In this document: positions 28,959 to 47,695 of the stretch, piece after piece
How the letters are laid out: the number at the start of each line of letters is the position of its first letter
Position numbering within the stretch: position 1 is the first letter of the stretch
From: Pseudeuparius sepicola
Lineage: Eukaryota > Arthropoda > Insecta > Coleoptera > Anthribidae
Direction: 5' to 3'
Assembly: GCA_963920635.1 (NCBI GenBank)
Contig: OY987306.1
Span: 34,973,453 to 35,037,452 of the forward strand
DNA: 64,000 bases
The notes under the pieces: model-generated
The model's database searches: none
What the model saw: the letters and a program-made list of their open reading frames with translations, nothing else
Told to the model about the DNA's origin: nothing
Position numbers and translations under genes: made by a program

Positions 28959-29349
28959 GTTATGTCGAATTTATTTCATTTGGTGTTCTGTTATTATTCT
29001 TCGTTTAAACGCTCCTAAAATGTTGGCGAGACGATACTTACCTACTAAAATTTGCATGAGACTCCCTGCGCTTGGAATAGAAAAGCAGGGTTGCATTAAA
29101 AATGCTCGGAGGTGCGAAAACCATGTTGAAAAATTCAACTCCAGCTTTATATTTATTTTACACGTGTTTTCGGCATTTAGCAGTAATTGATAATTTTTGA
29201 ATGTTTGCTACGATGACACTAATAGCATCTTTTAGCTGATTTCGCGCGGTGGTAAAAGCAGAAAAACAATAATCATTTGAACCATGCCCAATTATTTTTA
29301 GGATATTAGATTTTGGATTACTAATTTAAATTTTCCAAAAAATAGCTAA

Positions 29350-29512
29350 TAGGTATTTTAAACATAAATTTGGTTTTGATTTTTTCAGTATTTGGTTTTT
29401 CAATTTGGTTCCAACACAATCGTAGATTAACATAAAATCAAATAAAATTCACAGTGTTTAGAAGATATTTCATCTAAAAATGAGTCTCCTTTACTCGTTA
29501 GTCTGTGCCCGT
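29350..29512 (+). repeat. Dispersed repeat, copy 2
   Basis: Second copy of the 26640-26815 repeat, lying about 2 kb upstream of Rdl exon 1 on the other side of that exon. Confidence 0.6.
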
Positions 29513-30691
29513 AGTCCAGCGCGGCGCACTTAGATATTTATAGCCTCCGGTAAGAGTATCAAAGAGGGCCGGCCCGTTTTCACAGGCCGTTGGGTTATTC
29601 CGATGTTCAAAGTTGCGTTAAAAAAGTATTATATTCGGCGAACAGGGGATAGGCTCGCTTTTTTTAGAAGTTCCGGGAATAAAAGGCGGAAGTTTTATTA
29701 CAACAAATGTCATTTATTTTATTTTACAGGTAATACATGTTTATTGTTGCGCGGGATAACTTCTAAAAATGGTAGACATCGAATTTACGTTTGATTTTTT
29801 TTTGATTATACATAATATACATAGCTTTGAGTTTACATTTAGGTACGTATAGTTTATGTTATATACTTTTTGTAAGTATTATTTTCGAAAAACCAAAAAC
29901 AACAATGGCTGTTGGAGAAATCGTTTTCTTGCTTTTTTTTGGTTTTTCGATCACATCTCAACATTCTCAGTTAGTTTTAATAAGTTTACAACAAGTAGGT
30001 ATAAAATACTGGTAAAAATGGCTGAATGTTTACACAAACGAAGATATGTATAAAATATTTGTTTGTTTTCACCACCTTCGACATATTTTTTTGATTAGCA
30101 TCGAGACTATTCCAGCAACGCTCGTGTTAAACCTGAGTGTGCGTATTGCTGTGGGCCTGCTCCTGTTCGTTTGCCCCCGATATTTGATTCGCCGGCGTGT
30201 AATACTGAAAAACCGTTTGGAAATATTAAAATACACCTCCGATAAAATTGCCAGTTATTTATCAACTCGAAATTCGAAACTGCCAGCCGGCTGGGGGCAA
30301 TCAATTTGGCATCTCTTGTATTGCCGCGGGGCGTAGGTGTGTACAGGTTTGTAATTTTTACGCCCCAAAAAGCAGCAGTCGGGATGTCGGGACGTTTTCG
30401 TCGCTAATGCGTTGACCTTATAAAAGTGACCCCTCCCTTTCTGTCATTTTGCCTTTGGACGAACGAGCTCTTTAGCGACACGACGCAACAATAATTGTTG
30501 TGAGGCGGAGCAGCGAGGTTGAAAAAAGTCTGGGAAAAGTGAACCAAGTCACGGTGCATTAGCACTGATGAGCGTTTTCCCGCAGGAGCGTATTCGGTTT
30601 ACAAGAGATGCCGAAAATGAGGCAGAATTCCAAATTTGTTGATAATATTCTTAGTTTTTCTCAAAAAGTGATATTGTCGGTACTTTTTAGG

Positions 30692-31588
30692 ACACTAAGC
30701 AAACACAAACTTTATTTCCTGATGCTAACATTTCCTGCTAACGTTTCGGTTTTATTTAAAATCTTCTTCAGAGCTACCTTCAGAGCTACCTTGACAATTA
30801 TTTAAAATGCGTATAAAAGAAGTTATAACAACATATACGTGTTTGAAGCATATTTTCACCTTAGAAAAAAATATTTAAAAATCCAAAATTGGCACATAAC
30901 TTGTGCACTTCATAAACATATTTTTACAGGAAACAGTTTCACGAGGACTTAGGTAGTACATACGAAAAATTTAAAAAAAAATAAAAAAAGGGTAACTACT
31001 AATTGGTAAAGAAATGGCACGTGTATTTTTTAACTACTTATAAATTACGAGTATATGTAATTCATGTATAAAGTTTTTTAAAAATATAGTAATATTTTTT
31101 ATACTTCGATTTTACCGGAAATAATATCAACTTTCAGCGTAAAATTCGGTGTACTTCACAACATTTCTTGCTAAATATGCCTAATTTGACTTCCGTAACC
31201 ACAGGAAAATTAAAATTTCAACAAAAAAAAATCTTTTGACATTTTACAAATTAACTTAGGTACCTGTAAAGATTAAGGCTATTTTGTTGTCTTTAATTTG
31301 GTGGGTCAATTTCTAAAATACTATTTTTTTAACCGACTTTTCAAGAAAGTGGCTATTTAAATTTATAGTTATGTCAATTTTGGAATTTTTAATATTTTTC
31401 CCAGGTGAGGACAACCTATAATATAATGTCTTTAATGTATTTAAAATAGGTATATATTGTCATAACTTTTTTATAGTTATTTTAAATTATTATAAAAATG
31501 ATTGTCAATGTGGTTTGTAGCTCTAAAGAAGGTTTTAAATAAAACGGGAACGTAACGCAAAGAAATAAAGTTTGTGTTTGCTTAATGT
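30692..31588. mobile_element. Inverted-repeat element of about 0.9 kb
   Basis: CTAAGCAAACACAAACTTTAT near 30692 and its continuation (AACGTTTCGGTTTTATTTAAA, CTTCTTCAGAGCTAC) recur inverted at about 31495-31588. The arms are about 100 bp. No protein is encoded. The repeated 'AGAGCTACCTTC' in the left arm is a small internal duplication. Confidence 0.65.
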
Positions 31589-31865
31589 AATAAAAAAAGC
31601 CGACAAAATATTTTTTGACGAAGTAAAATGTAAAATAACCCTTTCACAATTACCTATTGTTTCAAGGTAAATACCGTTAGTAAACATAATATACAACAAT
31701 AGTTAATAATTGTCCAACAAAAAGGTTCTCCGGGCTCAATAATTATTATGACATTACCACATCACTACACCGGGTAAAGTTGCGTTATGTACAGAGTGTA
31801 AGTGCATGGGGGAAAATTAAACATTGTGCATTTTTGTGCAAACAAGGTTTTTTTTGGCTTTACCG

Positions 31866-39298
<7,433 letters not shown>

Positions 39299-40259
39299 CT
39301 TCGCCGAGACAAGGGCCGCTCCGCGGATGTTGTTGGGGGCAGCTGCGCGCTTGCGCAGCTGATGCTGCGATCGATATTTGTGCGGATGATACGGGAGAAA
39401 GGAGCCGGGATCTGGGGGAATTTATCCCCCACAAAAAGAATATATTATTAAGCAATTTCTATTTATGTACTTAAAATAACACTAGATGCTATTTCAATAC
39501 TTATCTTAAAATTAAAACTCTCGTACAATAATCATTATAATTGTCCGATAAAGTTGTGCTCGGCTTATAGGGATCCAACCAAAAGATATCGCAAAGTTGT
39601 AGAGGGTCAAATTCTGAACCACTTTTCTTCATAATTTTTGGTATCTTTAATACTTAACAAGCGCCTTATACGACAAAAGTCCGCACGCTGCAAGAGTGAT
39701 CTATTAAACTTTTTTTTTAACAAAAAATGACCGTAATAAAAATTTTATGGGGTCAAGTTCTGATCGACTTTTCCTTATAAAATTTGTTGTACCTACCTAC
39801 CTCTAACACTTGATGATTTGCAGGAGGCATTATCTGACGAAAAATGCGTTTACCACAGGACTGGTCTTGTGGGGGACATCAAGTTAAAATAAAGGTGAAA
39901 ATGAGTTTCTTGAACTATTTAATCTTCCACATAGTGCAGATCGATCACAAACCATTGGAAACTGAAAATGATATCCATGCGTTGGAAAGTTATTGTTCAG
40001 AATTTCATCCCCTACAACTTTTATTAAGGTCATTTTGCTTTTGCTCTAAAAATGTATAAGAAACCACGCTATAGCGCAATTCATCAAAGGTTGTTCGAGA
40101 GTGCTCTTTCGGTTGGACACTCAGGAGGCAGTCCCCAAGTGACCCTGAAAAGATCATCTAGTTTTTCAAAAGTGATATCTTTATTGAACAATGACGACAC
40201 AGAGTAGGTAGATATAGGTAGGTACGTATCAATAACGGAAAAGGCACCCTTTTCGATTT
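39299..40259. other. Region between GluRIA start and the bHLH gene
   Basis: The part next to 39298 is GC-rich to about 39420 and likely 5' UTR and promoter of GluRIA. A diverged inverted pair at about 39722-39780 and 39985-40045 (AATGACCGTAATAAAA / TTTTATTAAGGTCATT) suggests a small element. I see no other gene. Confidence 0.45.
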
Positions 40260-40641
40260 CTAATAAGGATAAGGGCAGCAGCTGGCGACGCTGCCGTACC
40301 AACAGTTGCGCTCCCCGCCGCCGTACCCGTCCCCGCCGCCGCGGTAGAGGTGGTAGTGCGGCGGGGCGTGCCAGCAGTACGGCGGCCGGACTTCGGCGTC
40401 GGCGTCGCCGTCGCGGCGCCAGCGGGCGGCGGCGAGCGCGGCGAACACGGCCGCCGCCGTCGGCTGGCTGAGGTCGCGGCCGACGAGCGCGGCGAACCGG
40501 GCCGCCTCCATCGGCGCGCCCTCGCGCAGCGTCTCGGCCATGGCCGAGATGTAGTTGCGCGCCATGCGGATCGTCTCGATCTTGGACAGCTTCTGCGGGG
40601 CGCAGTGCGGGTCGGAGCGGGTCAGCTGCACCGGCATGCGG
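40260..40641 (-). CDS. NeuroD-like bHLH exon 2 (helix 2, Neuro_bHLH segment)
   Basis: Acceptor TTTCCAG, starting in phase 2 with [17 protein letters not shown] (loop). The exon is very GC-rich with Ala runs and ends CPYPY at TAA 40262-40260. Confidence 0.82.
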
Positions 40642-41588
40642 CTGGAAACGGAAACACCGCCGACAGTGGTGGACCAGTCGGTTCGTTTTTGTTTAGCGGC
40701 TCAGTGGCTCGGCGAGTGGCTGCCTGCCACTGCGCGGTACGAGTGGTGGGTGGTGGGTGGTGGGTGGTGGGTGGTGGGTGGTGGGTGGTGGGTGGTGGGT
40801 GGTGGGTGGTGGGTGGCCCTATCGTCATTATCACGCAACCATACTCAAGTATTAAAACTGAAGCACAGAACGTATCTACATAATATTTATGTTGAATCAA
40901 TATTAATAATTAAACTGAGAGCTTTTAGACTAGTGACTTTAGTCCTAAACCTTTCTAGAGAAAAATAGTTGTACAGGGTGCCCCGAAATTGGCCTAACAT
41001 AATAATTTACCAGCGCCATTCTGCGACCCAAAAGAATGAAAAAAGTTCCATAACCCCCGAAATGTACAGTTTCGCAAACGATTTTTCCTAAATATTCCCA
41101 GCAACGAGCAAAGATAAAATTCTAAAATTCGGTATGTAAATATTTAAATATTCATTCTTCATAGTAGTTATTCCAAATGGCTTGCAGCAGTGCCAAATTT
41201 CAGTTCAGCATCTTGATTACTTTGGGGCAGGCAGTAGCCTGCTATAATTCAATTTCAAAAAATGAACTTCAACTCCCTCTGTATCTCTTAAACCTACAAC
41301 ATTTGGACCACTATTGACGGGACACCCTGTATAATTTGTAAAAAATCGCTAGTAACACTGAAAACCCCCATTTTAAAGGTGTTTTGTAAAAAAATACGGG
41401 GTAAAATCGTTTTCTTTTGACAGATTATGTAACTTTTGTTGCGGAATATGGAATATGTTGCTCGTTTGTTTTTTCTACCTTCTCAGTCGGTCCAGGGCAG
41501 CGTTGAGCCCGTGCATTCGGTTTCTTTCGCGGGCGTTCGCCTTGCACCGCCTCATTTTGCCCTTGCCGCCGCCGCCAAAGTTTTCCAT
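40260..41588 (-). CDS. NeuroD-like basic helix-loop-helix factor, short
   Basis: A DNA-binding transcription factor of the Neurogenin/NeuroD superfamily, expected to bind E-boxes as a heterodimer with Daughterless/E-proteins. Exon 1 (41588-41479) encodes [12 protein letters not shown], the basic region [15 protein letters not shown] and most of helix 1 (AALDRLR). Exon 2 (40641-40260) gives the loop and helix 2 ([18 protein letters not shown]), then [16 protein letters not shown], which matches the Neuro_bHLH segment (...GLSQPT...) behind NeuroD helices, and a Gly/Tyr-rich tail. Phase 2 joins cleanly; total 163 residues. Vertebrate NeuroD is about 350, with a long N-terminus. Here TAG stands two codons before the ATG, so either the protein is short or an upstream exon is missed. 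Atonal-type factors are less likely because of the LSQPT segment. Confidence 0.8.
40744..40816. repeat. GGTGGGT minisatellite
   Basis: About ten 7-bp units (TGGTGGG) in the single intron of the bHLH gene. G-runs repeated this way could form a quadruplex on the + strand, which is the non-template strand for this gene's opposite direction. Confidence 0.9.
40972..41332. mobile_element. MITE with TACAGGGTG ends in the bHLH intron
   Basis: Begins TACAGGGTGCCCC and ends GGGACACCCTGTA; about 360 bp, no coding capacity. Same type of ends as the element at 17209-17772. Confidence 0.65.
41479..41588 (-). CDS. NeuroD-like bHLH exon 1 (basic region, helix 1)
   Basis: ATG at 41586-41588. The basic residues ARERNRMH that contact the E-box are intact. 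Donor GACTGAGAAG|GTAGAA inside the helix 1/loop boundary. Confidence 0.78.
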
Positions 41589-42626
41589 CAGCTACCACCA
41601 ATATAACTTGGCGCGCCAAAAAGGCTCGCTCTTTTTTATGCCCTCATCCTTATCTTCCATTTTCCGGATTTTCTAGATTAACCAGATAAGCCGCATTTTG
41701 TTAGTTTTTCTCATGCACGGGCCATATGTCGCGTGGCAGCGGTAAATAGTGGCATATTGCCGCAGATAATCGCATTTGCAGATAAGCAAATTGGACGCCA
41801 CGAATTACAGGTGGCTAATAATAAATATATATATTATATATCGAAGTACAGTTTTTCCAGCTCGCTAAAGCTAAATAATTATTTCCTTGTGCCTAAACAG
41901 TTCATGTGTAGATTTTCTTAAATTAATAAACAAGCTTAATTTTCCACAAAATGCAATTAAAAGTTTTTCAAATATGCGTATTATGGGTACACAATATCAT
42001 GAATGGGTAGACAAATCCAAATGATGTGATGCGGGCATCCAAAAATGCACGATAAGAAGTATAGGTACGTATAGTACAGGGTGATTCAAAACTATGCGGC
42101 ACCCTTTCAGGGGCGTAATTTACTCGTTAAAATAAGACGAAAAGTTCATATTAACATGGGTTCAAAAACTCTTCGTTTCGAAGATACGGGGTGATTAAAC
42201 TTTGAAAAAAATATCGATTTTTCTTCATACCTTCCAAACTAATAAGAATATTTAAACCAAATTTGGTACACAATAATACCATCATGGGGTGACATAAGAA
42301 ATGCTAATATCAGGTCGCGAAAGTATCCAGTGGCGGAGGTAAGGGTAATCGGTACTATAAATTAAACAAAAAAAAATAGTATGGCCCTGTACAATACAAC
42401 AATTTATTATGTTATTGAATAAACAATACAATTTGGAACAAAAAAACGCCTCTTTCATTTTTTTCATATCTCTCTCCCTTTCGCGGAAAGTTGGAGTTTT
42501 CCGATTTGTCTTCTTTTTTCGACTCTAACGCAAGGGGGCAATTGCTTTGTCATTTTTGATTTTAGGGTAAAAAGTCATATGGCAATTTTTATTCAGAATT
42601 TAATTTTCTATCGGTTGCGTATATTG

Positions 42627-43942
42627 TATACTGGGTGTCCCATTTGAAAAAATGGAACTTTTTGACATGACTCTCAAACGCGACGTTCAATTTTTATTTC
42701 GTTTTTACCGTCGTAATCAGCGGAAAAAATATTACTAGTTTGCATATTTAACTGACTCTGTAGCTCCAACAATAACGAAGTTAGCAATAGTGTTCAAAAT
42801 TATTTTTTTAACGTATTCAAAAAGCTCTATCCTTTGGGCTACAGTTTTTTTATATACGATCATTCCATGGTCTCTACCGCAATCAAACGGATACCCCAAA
42901 AATCGCGAAATCTTGTTAGGCATTTTTTGTTTGAAAAAATAATTAGTTCCATCGAATTCAGCCCCTATTTCCGCAGTTTCAATATTCTAGCACTTACAGG
43001 GTGTTCAGAAAATAGGGCAAAATTTCGAAAAAATGGCACTTTTAGGAGTGCCCTGTATAAAACACGGGCCTTATTTTGTGAATGTTTTTTCACAAATCAA
43101 AAAGGTCTTGCCCAAGGTACTATTACAAATGATTTCGTATGTCCACCTCATACAGGGTGTTCGGAAAGACAAAGCCAATTTGCCCAATTTTTTTTTAAAT
43201 TCTTGTCTTAAATTCAATTTTTTTTTTAATTTTCTAGCTTTTACTAATCCTCGTTGTAACTCGTCCAACATTTTTTTTTTTCAATTAGCATTAACCCTCC
43301 GCAGCTTGCTGTTCTTCCCCTTAAAAATTGATTGGAATGTTGTCGTTCGATTTCAGAAGAACAGCTGCATGGGGTTACTGCTAATTGCAAAAAAAAATGT
43401 TGGACGAGTTCTAACGAGGATAAGTAAAAGCTACAAAATTTAAAAAAGTTTTGAATTTACGACAAGAATTTAAAAAAATATTTAATATTTCTTTCCGAAC
43501 ACCCTGTATGAGGTAGACATACGAAATCATTTGTAATAGTACCTTGGGCAAGACCTTTTCGATTTGTGAAAAAACATTCACAAAATAAGGCCCGTGTTTT
43601 ATACAGGGCACTCCTAAAAGTGCAATTTTTTCGAAATTTGGCCCTATTTTCTGAACACTCTGTAAGTGCTAGAATATTGAAACTGCGGAAATAGGGATCT
43701 GAGCTAAGCTGAATTCGATGGAACTAATTATTTTTTCAAACAAAAAATGCCTAACACGATTTCGCGATTTTTGGGGTCTTCGTTTGATTGCAGTAGGCCA
43801 TGGAATGATCGTATATCAAAAAACTGTAGCCCAAAGGATCGAGCTCTTGGAATACAATATGCTAAAAAAAAAAATTTTGAAGATCGACCAAAATATTGAA
43901 AAATACGGAATTTTCCGTTTTAAAGTGAAACACACTGTATAT
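42627..43942. mobile_element. Large fold-back element, arms of about 550 bp
   Basis: The two halves are reverse complements from about 42760 to 43290 and 43370 to 43930 (CCTTTGGGCTACAGTTTTTT, GATCATTCCATGG, TCGCGAAAT, CACTTTTAGGAGTGCCCTGTAT, TGTCCACCTCATACAGGGTG blocks). Outer ends read TATACTGGGTGTC and ACACACTGTATA. TACAGGGTG-like termini also occur inside the arms, so it looks like several elements captured in one hairpin. Short frames on both strands mirror each other. Confidence 0.8.
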
Positions 43943-44027
43943 AGTGTGGGTCCAGGTTGAAATTTCCGCAGGCTACATCAATTATTTTGTATAAAATTTT
44001 ATATGAAAACTTAAAACAGAATGTAGG

Positions 44028-44543
44028 CGCCTTGAGACACCTTGGTGTATATCTGGTTGCCTAGCTCACATTAAACGAGTCAAATTTCCGTCTAGAAATA
44101 AAAGGTAGCCATGATTTTGTCGAATAATCTTAAAATTAATTAACAATAGCAGGACCCGTTGGACTACAATCTACGATTTAGCATGAGGACCAGATCCGAC
44201 CTCCATAATTTGGCATCACAGATTAAAAAATAGTTTGTTTAGTATGAATTATTATCTGCCAAATTTGGCAGTGATTTATTCATCTTCTCTTATTTTCATT
44301 TATTCAATGGTTTTATTCAATATTTGAAATGGGATAAAATAAAACTACATTGGATACAAAAATAACGGTATGTCCGCGCACAGGTGCTGTGACGTCAACG
44401 GTGACGCTTATTCGACAAAATCATGGCTACCTTTTATTTTTATTTTTAAACCGAAATTGGACTCGTTTATAGCAGAGCATGAGAGCATAATATATTTATA
44501 GTGAGTTAGGCAACCGCATATACACCACAGTGTCTCAACGGTG
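44028..44543. mobile_element. Inverted-repeat element upstream of the TFIIIC gene end
   Basis: GTAGCCATGATTTTGTCGAATAA (about 44108) pairs with CGACAAAATCATGGCTACC (about 44413). The outer parts pair GAGACACCTTGGTGTAT with ATACACCACAGTGTCTC. About 516 bp, no coding capacity. Confidence 0.7.
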
Positions 44544-44888
44544 AAATTATTATTTATTAAATAATATTGTAAAAGCGTACGCAAATATTTATTTTAGGAG
44601 ATACTAACTCTCCAAGTACCGTTCACCTATATGTATTTCCTTAATGTTTATTCTTACTTGGGGAAAAAGGCGTTTTACGTCGACCTTAATAAAATTCAAA
44701 TTCAAAAACGAAAAAAAAACGAGACTAATTTCAGGACTATTCTTGGTAAGTTGGCCGCGCTTTTGTCGAAGTGACGTAGGTGGGCAGAAGAGTTTAATTT
44801 TTGTTTTCCTAGCTGCTGACATTCCGTTATCTGTGTATCGTGATAGGTACCTACTTTACAGTTTTATAAACATATTTATTTGTCAGTC

Positions 44889-45352
44889 CTACGTCCTACA
44901 CATTTTACTGGGCCCGCCACATAAGTCACTTTCGTATTTTTCACCCTTCATTTCACTCTCTACATTCCCCATTTCTTCCAAACTCATCCCAGACACTTTA
45001 AAATACAATTCACTTAAGCTGCTTCTGTCTTTGTCTTCATTCTCACTATCATCGCTTGATACGATCACATAATCGCTTGAATTTTCTTCAATATCCTCAA
45101 CACCTATATCGTCTGTTAAGCAGTCGTCGAAGCACAAACCGGTAAGGGACAGTTCGGTGTTGTTTGCTTCGATTTGTTTCATCTTGCACATGGGGACGTC
45201 GCAGTACGGGCACAAAACCGGACAGAATTCCCTGGCGATCTCTTCGTGGGCCACGGAGTCGCACTTTGCGCAGAAGTAGGCCGGGCGCAGGTTTATCGGC
45301 ATAGACGAATAACAACAGCGGTTGTCACTGTGCGGTGGCAGACACCACGTTC
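44889..45352 (-). CDS. TFIIIC90-like exon 6 (zinc domain end, acidic tail)
   Basis: Acceptor GATTATAG. Encodes TWCLPPHSDNRCCYSSM, NLRPAYFCAKCDSVAHEE, FCPVLCPYCDVPMCKMK, then the acidic tail and stop. If translation began only at the internal Met, half the zinc ligands would be lost, which supports splicing to exon 5. Confidence 0.75.
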
Positions 45353-47695
45353 CTATAATCTAGGGAAAAGTCAAGGGAATACGAAAACAATCGATTTACA
45401 ACTACTTCTAATTTCTAATCATATTCTATCAACCAATTGGGTTATCGAAGGATACTTTCTCCCCACACCAGAAACACTGCGGAGGATCCGGATATCTCAC
45501 CTCATTTGCTAATGCCATGACATTATAAATCTCCTCTGTAAATTTTTTTCCCACATTAGCTTTAGCTAAAATGTTTTTCAACACAATTTCCTTCAAATAA
45601 AACAACTGAATGTCCATGCTTTGCAATTGAAACAAAGTCAACTTTTTTTCAGGACTCAATAAATAATTCAACCTTCTAACTATTAGTTTTATTTCCAGCA
45701 AATATTGTAGAATGATGTGCGGTTTTATGTCGTACTTTGGAATCGTCGGGACAAAACTAAAAATCGACTCGCTCAACTTTGATATATGCATCAAGGTTTT
45801 TACTTGTAAAAGTGACAAATTGTCGTAGTTTAAATCCGGATCGATCCCGATCCATGGAAACTTGTGCTCTTTCATACCTGCGAGCCTAAAAGTTAAATAA
45901 ATAACAAGAAGATAAACAAAACTTCTAAGGTAGCAAGTACCTAAGCGTTTCAAACACATCCCAATAGTGCGTTAAATATCCACTCGAATTTTCCATTAGG
46001 ATTTCAAATGGATTTAAATTCGTATCATAATATAGAAACACGTGAACTTTTGTGTTGGCTCTTTCTACTACCCGGCACGGGTAAGCGATCACTCCGAAAA
46101 TTATTTTATTGCAAGATAAAAATAACCCGTGAGTTCTGAATTTTGCCGAATCGAATTTTATCGGAATTATATGTTCCTCTACTTTTAGCTCGTCATTAAC
46201 TATCGAGATTTTCAATTTTTTCAAACTTCCGTTAAACGTGAGGATATATAGGATATCGCCGAAGGCTTGCAATCCTAAAATTTAAAATTTACTTACGTTT
46301 GAAACGAAAATAAGGGAAGAAGAATAAAAATGCTGTCAAAGTTTACAGTTATTCTTGTCTCTACCGGAGCCATGGTAAGCAAATACCACAGAAAGCAGTG
46401 CTAACTTTGACAGCGCTTGTTCCTCATCCTAGAGTTCCCCACTCTTATTTATCAATTTTCAACATTTAGTTACCTGTTATATAAAAATTTTTGGCATCGT
46501 ACACAAAACAGGCAAAAACTTTTCCGATACTATTTAATGCATAGAAAACAATGTGGCTCTGTTTAACCAACATTACCACTGTGTAGTCGCCGATAACAAT
46601 CACCTTAATCGCACTTATTACTTTATCCACTTGCGTATAAAACTCGGTTTCATTGTTGGCAAACACCACATCCCGATCTAAATCGTCGACGTTCAAAATG
46701 CTCATTTTTCCCTCGATGTCGCCTATACAAAGGCCGCCGCCTAAAACATTAACAAGAAAAGTCAATTAACAACAAGTAAACGCCATTAGACAACTCACCG
46801 CATTTTTTTGTTGGATGCCAGTAGAGGTGGGCGATTTGTTTCAATTTAGTCACATACCTCCCCAAGTATTTCAAATTGCATTTGGCCGGGCTGTTGTTTT
46901 CCAACGATTCCACCGCAAAAAACGTCACTGATCCATCATAGTGTCCCACGCATAACACACAATATTCTTTTCCTTCGATACTAAACAAATGTGTCCACGT
47001 AAAAGCTGAAAGGCCACATATACGATTTTTTTTATTATACCAAATAAATCGCATAGGCACCCACCTGTAGCCGCCACCCTTTCAATTCTCCTACAGTATT
47101 CTTTGAGTTTTACTTTGGGACCCGGCAGCCTCAAGCCACTCTTCCAAGTCCGACTTTCGATGTCTATTAAAAAACCAACCACATTCCCCACATTTACGTA
47201 CTTGAGGAGGTTGTGCTCGTCTATGTGTCGCGCGTACAGTTCGACAGAGCTCAAATTGGTGCGTACGCCCAACAGACAATCGGTCTTCCCCACGACGCCG
47301 GCGGGGGACCACGCCGAGTGCAAGCAGAGCGGGGCGACCGGCTTGGCCCCCTTGATCGTCGCGGAGAGTTCGGAGCGGAGCGCCGTCTCGTACAGGTCGT
47401 CCTTGTCCAGTTCGAAGGCGAAATTGTTGACGTCCATGCCGACGTTGGCGCACGGCGTGTAACCGGTCGGCTGGAAAAACGTTTTCCTGCACGAAAAATA
47501 CTTGAAAGTGCTTTGCAAGTTTCCACGAAGAGATAACACGTAAACTCCCATTTCCGTTCCTATGAAGATACGATCGTCTGCGGAATATTCGCACGAGAAA
47601 TTGTTATATATGTTTCCTGAAAGAGTGAAGCTGTCCAGAGACTTCAGATTGGTCATTTTATTCATTTTTGAAGAAATATTTAATACTACTTTCAT
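44889..47695 (-). CDS. TFIIIC subunit, GTF3C4/TFIIIC90 type
   Basis: TFIIIC binds the internal A and B boxes of tRNA and other Pol III genes and recruits TFIIIB; the GTF3C4 subunit also has acetyltransferase activity in human. Exons (descending): 47695-47065, 47005-46799, 46740-46474, 46274-45941, 45885-45434, 45352-44889; all phases agree, 784 residues against 822 in human. The N-terminal half is a beta-propeller-like domain, with the family stretch AWSPAG and repeated hydrophobic strands (LGVRTNLSSVELYA, HYDGSVTFFAVE). The C-terminal zinc domain crosses the last junction: CFWCGEKVSF, RCCYSSMPINLRP, FCAKCD, then CPVLCPYCDVPMC. After it come about 90 acidic residues (VSSDDSENEDKD). Recognition rests on the Cys pattern and propeller layout; no search was possible. 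Confidence 0.75.
45434..45885 (-). CDS. TFIIIC90-like exon 5
   Basis: Encodes LAGMKEHKFPWIGIDPDL through an alpha-helical region to PQCFWCGEKVSFDNPI, the first half of the zinc domain. The GTTGAT donor is weak but the phase and the Cys pattern fit. Confidence 0.72.
45941..46274 (-). CDS. TFIIIC90-like exon 4
   Basis: Encodes LQAFGDILYILTFNGSLKK to HYWDVFETL. Acceptor AAATTTTAG, donor GTACTT, ends in phase 2. Confidence 0.75.
46474..46740 (-). CDS. TFIIIC90-like exon 3
   Basis: Encodes GGLCIGDIEGKMSILNVDD to VYDAKNFYIT. Acceptor TGTTTTAG, donor GTAACT, phase 1 to phase 1. Confidence 0.75.
46799..47005 (-). CDS. TFIIIC90-like exon 2
   Basis: Encodes AFTWTHLFSIEGKEYCVL to YWHPTKKCG. Acceptor CCTTTCAG, donor GTGAGT, phase 1 to phase 1. 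Confidence 0.75.
47065..47695 (-). CDS. TFIIIC90-like exon 1
   Basis: First ATG 47695-47693 (MKVVLNISSKMNK); internal Met codons at 47665 and 47656 are alternatives. Covers the first propeller blades. Donor GTGGGT, ends in phase 1. Confidence 0.75.

Larger units (their letters stand above)
27250..31865. other. Intergenic region between Rdl and the glutamate receptor gene
   Basis: A GC-rich block (27250-27480) directly upstream of the Rdl start is probably 5' UTR and promoter of Rdl on the minus strand. The rest holds dispersed repeats and small inverted-repeat elements and no convincing exon. TATAAAAG at 30419-30426 is followed by fairly balanced DNA but no supported coding region. Confidence 0.45.
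41589..44888. other. Intergenic region between the bHLH and TFIIIC genes
   Basis: Dominated by inverted-repeat elements. A left end TACAGGGTGATTCAAAAC at about 42074 has no clear partner. I find no exon between 41600 and 42600. Confidence 0.5.

Noticed and set aside
28689..29190. Two opposite frames starting with the same peptide
   Set aside because: They are produced by the palindromic element at 28799-28958.
30419..30426. TATAAAAG as a promoter for a + strand gene
   Set aside because: No coding exon with splice or family support follows on the + strand before the GluRIA gene.
43033..43611. Mirror-image frames on both strands
   Set aside because: They come from the arms of the fold-back element at 42627-43942.
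45097..45315. Separate small gene starting at the Met codons near 45.3 kb
   Set aside because: The frame from the acceptor at 45352 joins exon 5 in phase and completes the zinc-binding cysteine pattern, so it is the last exon of the TFIIIC gene.
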